Positions 59,959 through 64,000 of a stretch of 64,000 bases of DNA are shown here, one piece after another. Source of the DNA: Endocalyx cinctus (lineage: Eukaryota > Ascomycota > Sordariomycetes > Amphisphaeriales > Apiosporaceae). The first letter of the stretch is position 1. Every line of letters starts with the position of its first letter. The notes beneath the pieces were generated by a model, which was not told the origin of the DNA, did no database searches, and saw nothing but the letters and a program-made list of their open reading frames with translations. A program made the position numbers and the translations under genes. The stretch covers positions 1,240,001 to 1,304,000 of the forward strand of contig BCKC01000004.1 in the NCBI GenBank assembly GCA_001600455.1. Direction: 5' to 3'.

Positions 59959-60371
59959 GGATCTATTCACCGGCCCTTTTCTTCGTTTGAATATATATAT
60001 ATGTATATGTATATATACTTCTATGGTAAGTTATTAGTCTTTCTCGGTCAAATAATACGCAAATACGTAATTAGGTAAGTCTGCATATTCATTCGGTAAG
60101 AAAAAGATGCGAGGAGAGATGAGATGAGATGGATATAAGGAAGAAAAGATAGGAAAAGAGAAGAAGTATATGCTTATGTTTTTCTTACCTTCGGCGGGCC
60201 TACGTAATAGCTATTACTCAATCTGCTCCCGTATTTCGGCTCTTTTTGAGGTATGTCGTGCGGGGATGAAATTAGGTTCGGCGTATACGGGCTTGGATGG
60301 GGTAAACCGGGGCGATAATAACAGTAGCGGGAAATCAGAAACGTCTCATTTTATGTAGCTCAATTGCAGCA

Positions 60372-60374
<3 letters not shown>

Positions 60375-60402
<28 letters not shown>
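60375..60402 (+). repeat. (TA)14 microsatellite
   Basis: Fourteen perfect TA units. Confidence 0.9.
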
Positions 60403-60405
<3 letters not shown>

Positions 60406-60418
60406 ATGTTTATTGGAT

Positions 60419-60880
60419 ATGGTATCAACGATACTGGACGCTACTGAAGTATGGAATGCATATTTACCAACTACGAACACAAGTTATCTCGCGCAAGAAC
60501 AAAATAATGTTGCCTCTATAATCGCGTACATGCAGACACGAATCTTTTTTGCCAGCGCAGATATATACGAACAGGTACAGGGTATTTTCTCGATAAACAT
60601 AGAAAATCTCAACATAGAACTGTGGCAGTATCATTATTCGGATGGGAAAGGAAGGATAGTAGAGTACCAAAAAGTGGCACAAGATAGTTTCGCTCAATTG
60701 GAAAGCTACATCAATAGGAGCAGAATAAGACGATGGGTCGTACTTCATTTGATTTCCCCGGGACAAATGCAAACAGATAGAGGCTGTTTTGAAGTTTTAA
60801 TTTCAAACATATCGCTCGTATATACTTCCATTTTGTTGTCACCACGAAACCTCTTCGAAATTCTTGACTCTAGTAAGTAG
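60419..60880 (+). CDS. orphan frame of 153 codons, doubtful
   Basis: An ATG frame starting MVSTILDATEVWNAYLP and ending EILDSSK. I recognise no family. It is fairly long for such AT-rich DNA, has balanced amino acid composition (segments NIENLNIELWQYHYSDG, VAQDSFAQLESYI) and lies right after a (TA)14 tract. The opposite strand is also open over 60464-60772, which lowers confidence. It may be a lineage-specific gene, a decayed gene, or chance. Confidence 0.28.
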   Translation: MVSTILDATEVWNAYLPTTNTSYLAQEQNNVASIIAYMQTRIFFASADIYEQVQGIFSINIENLNIELWQYHYSDGKGRIVEYQKVAQDSFAQLESYINRSRIRRWVVLHLISPGQMQTDRGCFEVLISNISLVYTSILLSPRNLFEILDSSK

Positions 60881-61170
60881 ATGCATACAAAACATGACTA
60901 AGTCCATTTCTCATCGCTGCGAACACTCTTCACGTAAAAGGGGAGAATAAGAGGAGATAAAGACATGTATGCCTCGAAACAACTTTTTATCTGTTTTTTC
61001 TTTTCTTTGTTCCTGTCTATTAAGAATACGGGACACAAAGCTCAGAACTCCATCCTGTTGAACATCATTTGCCGCAACTACGGGGAATGGAGCGTGTCTT
61101 TGCGTGGTTTTAAATGGAACACGTTAATATACAAGGGGGTGTATTTGTTTGTTCGTTACTATTTCTCCCT

Positions 61171-62093
61171 TTAGATCGCATCGGGCTGACTAAGAATGTA
61201 CTCGACGGCTTGGTTGACTACGCAGGTGGATATCGAGTTAGTTTTGAACATGGTAAAACAAAATCCAGAGCGGGATTTCAACATACTGCTGTGGATCGCA
61301 TCGGCATCTTTGTCGGGTATCTCGATGCTGAACTCCTCTTCTATCGCCATAACAACCTCTACTGTGTCCAAGCTGTCGAGACCGAGATCGTTGGAGAAGT
61401 GAGACTCGGCGGTAATCTGGAGGGAAAAGCATATCGGATTAGTAACCCATCATTCTCACTCTGATTCGTAGATGGTACGAAGTTGACTGATCTCCTGTTT
61501 GTAGGGTAGAGTAAGGTTCATACTTTGGATGGGTCGTTGACCTGTAGAGCAATATCACGTTAGCAATGATAAGTTCACGAGATGTTCATACGTTATATCT
61601 TTATCATGAATGCTCGCACATCAATTCTCCCTCTCCAGCTTAATCCAATCCAGCAGGCGCACGCAGGCGCGATGTCCAATGGTACGATATACCAAGTATA
61701 TGCGGCTTCGGATATACCGTCTTGGAAAGAAGGCTAATCCGAGATGCCTCTCATATCTCTCACCATACTCATGTCATCTCACCCGCAAGAAACCCAGCAG
61801 TTTTCTTCCACAGACGAGCAAACAGTAGAAGAATGATCAAAACAAAGATGAACCAAACTAACCTTGTCAAAACCCTTAAGAATCTCAACAATTCTTCCCA
61901 TAACTTCCTCCTTTCTCGGGACGGAGCTACCGCCGGCAGCGTACGTGCGAACGGCCGTAAAGGCGGCTACTTTAGGGAGGGCAGACTTGGAAGCGGTGGC
62001 GGTGGCAGCGAAGACAGCTCGGCTACCGGCGACTCGAGGCACGGCGACGCGAGAGGCCGCGGTGACGGTGCGGATGAGGGATGTTCGGAACAT
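61171..62093 (-). CDS. mitochondrial acyl carrier protein (complex I SDAP subunit)
   Basis: Carries growing acyl chains on a phosphopantetheine arm in mitochondrial fatty acid synthesis (lipoate precursor) and is a bound subunit of complex I. Exons 61863-62093, 61524-61541, 61287-61416 and 61171-61217 encode 141 residues. The first about 55 residues are an Arg/Ala/Ser-rich presequence ending near VRTYAAGG. The carrier domain holds the attachment serine Ser98 in [18 protein letters not shown], followed by [12 protein letters not shown] and the last helix [14 protein letters not shown]. The second exon is only 18 nt (VNDPSK). The next gene upstream on the same strand is another complex I subunit. 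Confidence 0.94.
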
Positions 62094-62900
62094 TTTTCTT
62101 TCTTTATATAAGAAGATGTCGTAGATTATGGATTTGGGATGAATGGAAATATACACCAGAAACTTATTAATCGGTGTATAGGTTTTCTCTTCCTTGAAAT
62201 AAATAGGAAGAATAAAATTAGGTATCGCCTTGTTGTAAGAGGGACAGGATGAATTGAGCGTATATTGATGAGTGAATAGAGCTTCCACAAGAGACAAGAA
62301 AAGGTAAATTTCTCGTCAAATCGATTATCCAATCCCAAAGCTTGGACCCATCAAGCTTAACAGTCCAGGTTTAGCGGCTTTTCGGATTTATCCCACTGTG
62401 GTTTTTTCCCTCTAGATAATAACCACGTGATTTATGTATGTACTGGAATTATGCTATTCTTGATTGGTTCATTAGTGAGCAGCTGTGGATATCGATTGAC
62501 ACCTGTAATGTCCGAGATCAGTCTTCGGCGGCGCAGCTCGGAATACCATATATACGGAGTACTACGCATGTAATTAAGAATACATTATCCGTGATAACAG
62601 AAGGTTTGAATTGACATTTTTAATACATAAATCAAGAAGAATTTAGGAAGAAAACTAGAAACTCATATAGTTAACAAAAGCTGAAGATGTCCGAACAACA
62701 CTATAATTAGCTCTGACCACAAATGAGAAATGATTTTTTATTTCCCGCTCGCTCTATAGTTACTAGGTAGTCAGGATTATAATAAATATACAGCGCGCCA
62801 TGTCACATATCTTTTTTCTCGCCGTCTCTCAGGACCTTCACATTTAATAAAAGTTGTACTCTTTTTTTAATTTTTTATTTTCCTCTTTTTTTTTCTCTCT
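62094..62900. other. spacer between acyl carrier protein and NDUFS8 genes
   Basis: About 0.8 kb, containing the promoter of the acyl carrier protein gene and the 3' region of the NDUFS8 gene. An upstream in-frame extension of the carrier protein (to 62297) lacks a plausible start. No further gene. Confidence 0.5.
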
Positions 62901-63878
62901 TTATCTGTAGGGAGAGTCGGCTCTGATGGCGGCCTGTAATTCGGGTTCCCACTTGTCACCATTGGAAAGTAACTTCTCCTTATTGTACAGCAGCTCCTCC
63001 CTTGTCTCGGTGGCATATTCAGCGTTGGGCGACTCGACAATAGCGTCAACGGGGCATGACTCCTGGCAGAATCCACAGTAGATGCACTTGGTCATGTCAA
63101 TATCGTATCGGGTCGTACGTCGGGATCCGTCCGCTCGCTCTTCTGCTTCGATCGTGATAGCTTGCGCCGGGCAGATCTATAAAAAAAAATCAATTGATCA
63201 GCGGAATATCCTTCGGTAATGATTATATCTCAGGAATAGTGGAGTAAAGAAGGAACTTACGGCTTCACAAAGCTTGCAAGCGATACATCGCTCTTCGCCA
63301 GAGGGGTATCGCCTCAATGCGTGCTCACCACGGAATCGAGGAGAAATAGGTCCCTGTACAATCGAGTATTCATTTAGTCAAATGTTCGTATTATTCATCA
63401 CTCGTATCTCAATGGTTCGGTCTTCGCGGAGGGTGGTAAAGGCACGAATATATCGAACGAACCTTTTCAAAGGGGTAGAAAATTGTATATCTGTCAATTA
63501 ATAAATTCATTAGTATACCAATTCAAATCTCTTTATTGATTCTACCATTTCTTTTCATATTCTTCTAATTTTCCAGTGAGGGAATGCTTACGGTGGTCTA
63601 AAAAACTGCTCGAGAGCGACATACATTCCCCTGAACATTTCGGTCATGAGGAAATACCGCCCAGCCTTATCAAGGGCTCCCTCCTCCTCTTCGTCCCATT
63701 GCTTTCTGGTCGGTTGTCGGAATCCTTTGGGAGGGGGGCCCATGGGGGTGGCGTAGGTTCGTTTTTGCTGTTGCGCGACTATTCTGGCGATAGCTGCTAG
63801 CTGCGTATTTGGCTGCCGTCGGACGAGCTGACGGGACAGCATCGCTGCGGCGGTCGTCGAAGTCGTTAACCCTTGCAT
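62901..63878 (-). CDS. NADH:ubiquinone oxidoreductase 23-kDa Fe-S subunit (NDUFS8, TYKY)
   Basis: A core matrix-arm subunit of mitochondrial complex I that carries clusters N6a and N6b. Exons 63592-63878, 63463-63490, 63261-63353 and 62901-63176 give 227 residues. An Arg/Gln-rich presequence ([18 protein letters not shown]) is followed by [20 protein letters not shown] and the two ferredoxin motifs [12 protein letters not shown] and [12 protein letters not shown], each with four ligand cysteines. The C-terminus, [18 protein letters not shown], is the standard fungal ending. The second exon is 28 nt. The ATG at 63878 is the first in frame; one at 63842 (MLSRQLVRR) is an equally plausible start and would shorten the presequence by 12 residues. 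Confidence 0.97.
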
Positions 63879-64000
63879 CGTATCTATGCGTTGGCAATTG
63901 AGTCCGATGGAAGGGGGGAGGGGAAGAGGGGAGAGGTTCGGACTTTTGTGTTGTTTGTTACAATAGCTTGTCGAGGTAGAAAGTAGCTTTTGAGGTCATT
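63879..64000. other. promoter-proximal region of NDUFS8 at the window edge
   Basis: 122 nt upstream of the NDUFS8 start, with a G/A-rich stretch at about 63911-63932. Nothing else visible. Confidence 0.5.

Larger units (their letters stand above)
59959..61170. other. spacer between the SDR and acyl carrier protein genes
   Basis: About 1.2 kb. The left part contains AT dinucleotide repeats and an exon-like open stretch on the minus strand (60189-60352) ending in a GTAAGA donor, possibly a 5' exon of the SDR transcript. The right part holds the orphan frame described separately. Confidence 0.4.

Noticed and set aside
59540..60037. Plus-strand frame of 165 codons
   Set aside because: Antisense of the SDR exon with GC-rich third positions.
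1..64000. CRISPR arrays, bacterial operons, phage or viral genes
   Set aside because: Repeats present are micro- and minisatellites without unique spacers, and all recognised genes are fungal nuclear genes with spliceosomal introns or fungal homologues.

Overview
The window is nuclear DNA of a filamentous ascomycete (Pezizomycotina, probably Sordariomycetes). Evidence: short GT-AG introns of about 50-450 nt with CTAAC-type branch points, an Atg26-type sterol glucosyltransferase with GRAM-PH-GRAM architecture, an AA9 lytic polysaccharide monooxygenase, a 2EXR-domain protein and long AT-rich intergenic stretches full of microsatellites. No bacterial, viral or organellar sequence was recognised. 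Gene models were built by hand from reading frames, splice sites and remembered family sequences; no search was run.

Layout. 1-378 holds the N-terminus of a gene cut by the window edge (possibly a Cdc7-type kinase), divergent from the condensin subunit Cnd1 gene (1502-5483). Convergent with Cnd1 is a four-exon complex I GRIM-19/NDUFA13 gene (6232-6976), with a decayed aldo/keto-reductase-like remnant between them. FCP1, the Pol II CTD phosphatase, fills 8748-11390. ATG26 follows (14388-19148, five exons). RPL28/uL15 (21462-22535) and the Chl1 helicase (23298-26392) are divergent from one promoter region. A TTTTC microsatellite interrupted by a 100-N assembly gap lies at 26.7-27.0 kb, then an unrecognised one-exon gene (27452-28348).

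A two-finger CCCH protein (31442-33929) has its 5' end copied in tandem between poly-G runs. Upstream of it lies a gene desert of about 14.5 kb (34.2-48.7 kb) with simple repeats, a long poly-G tract and one coding-like Cys-rich patch near 42.3 kb.

48.7-60 kb looks more accessory and environment-facing: a small secreted six-cysteine protein, a GPR1/FUN34/YaaH acetate-type transporter, a pseudogene with two in-frame stops, a 2EXR protein, an AA9 LPMO with a 12-nt last exon, and an SDR oxidoreductase. The right end returns to housekeeping: mitochondrial acyl carrier protein (61171-62093) and the 23-kDa Fe-S subunit of complex I (62901-63878), adjacent on the same strand. With GRIM-19, three complex I-related genes lie in the window.

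I found no convincing new multi-gene system. The observations best worth a second look are the duplicated CCCH 5' end, the gene desert with its Cys-rich patch, the secreted protein, the pseudogene, and the AGCCAC motif cluster between RPL28 and Chl1.
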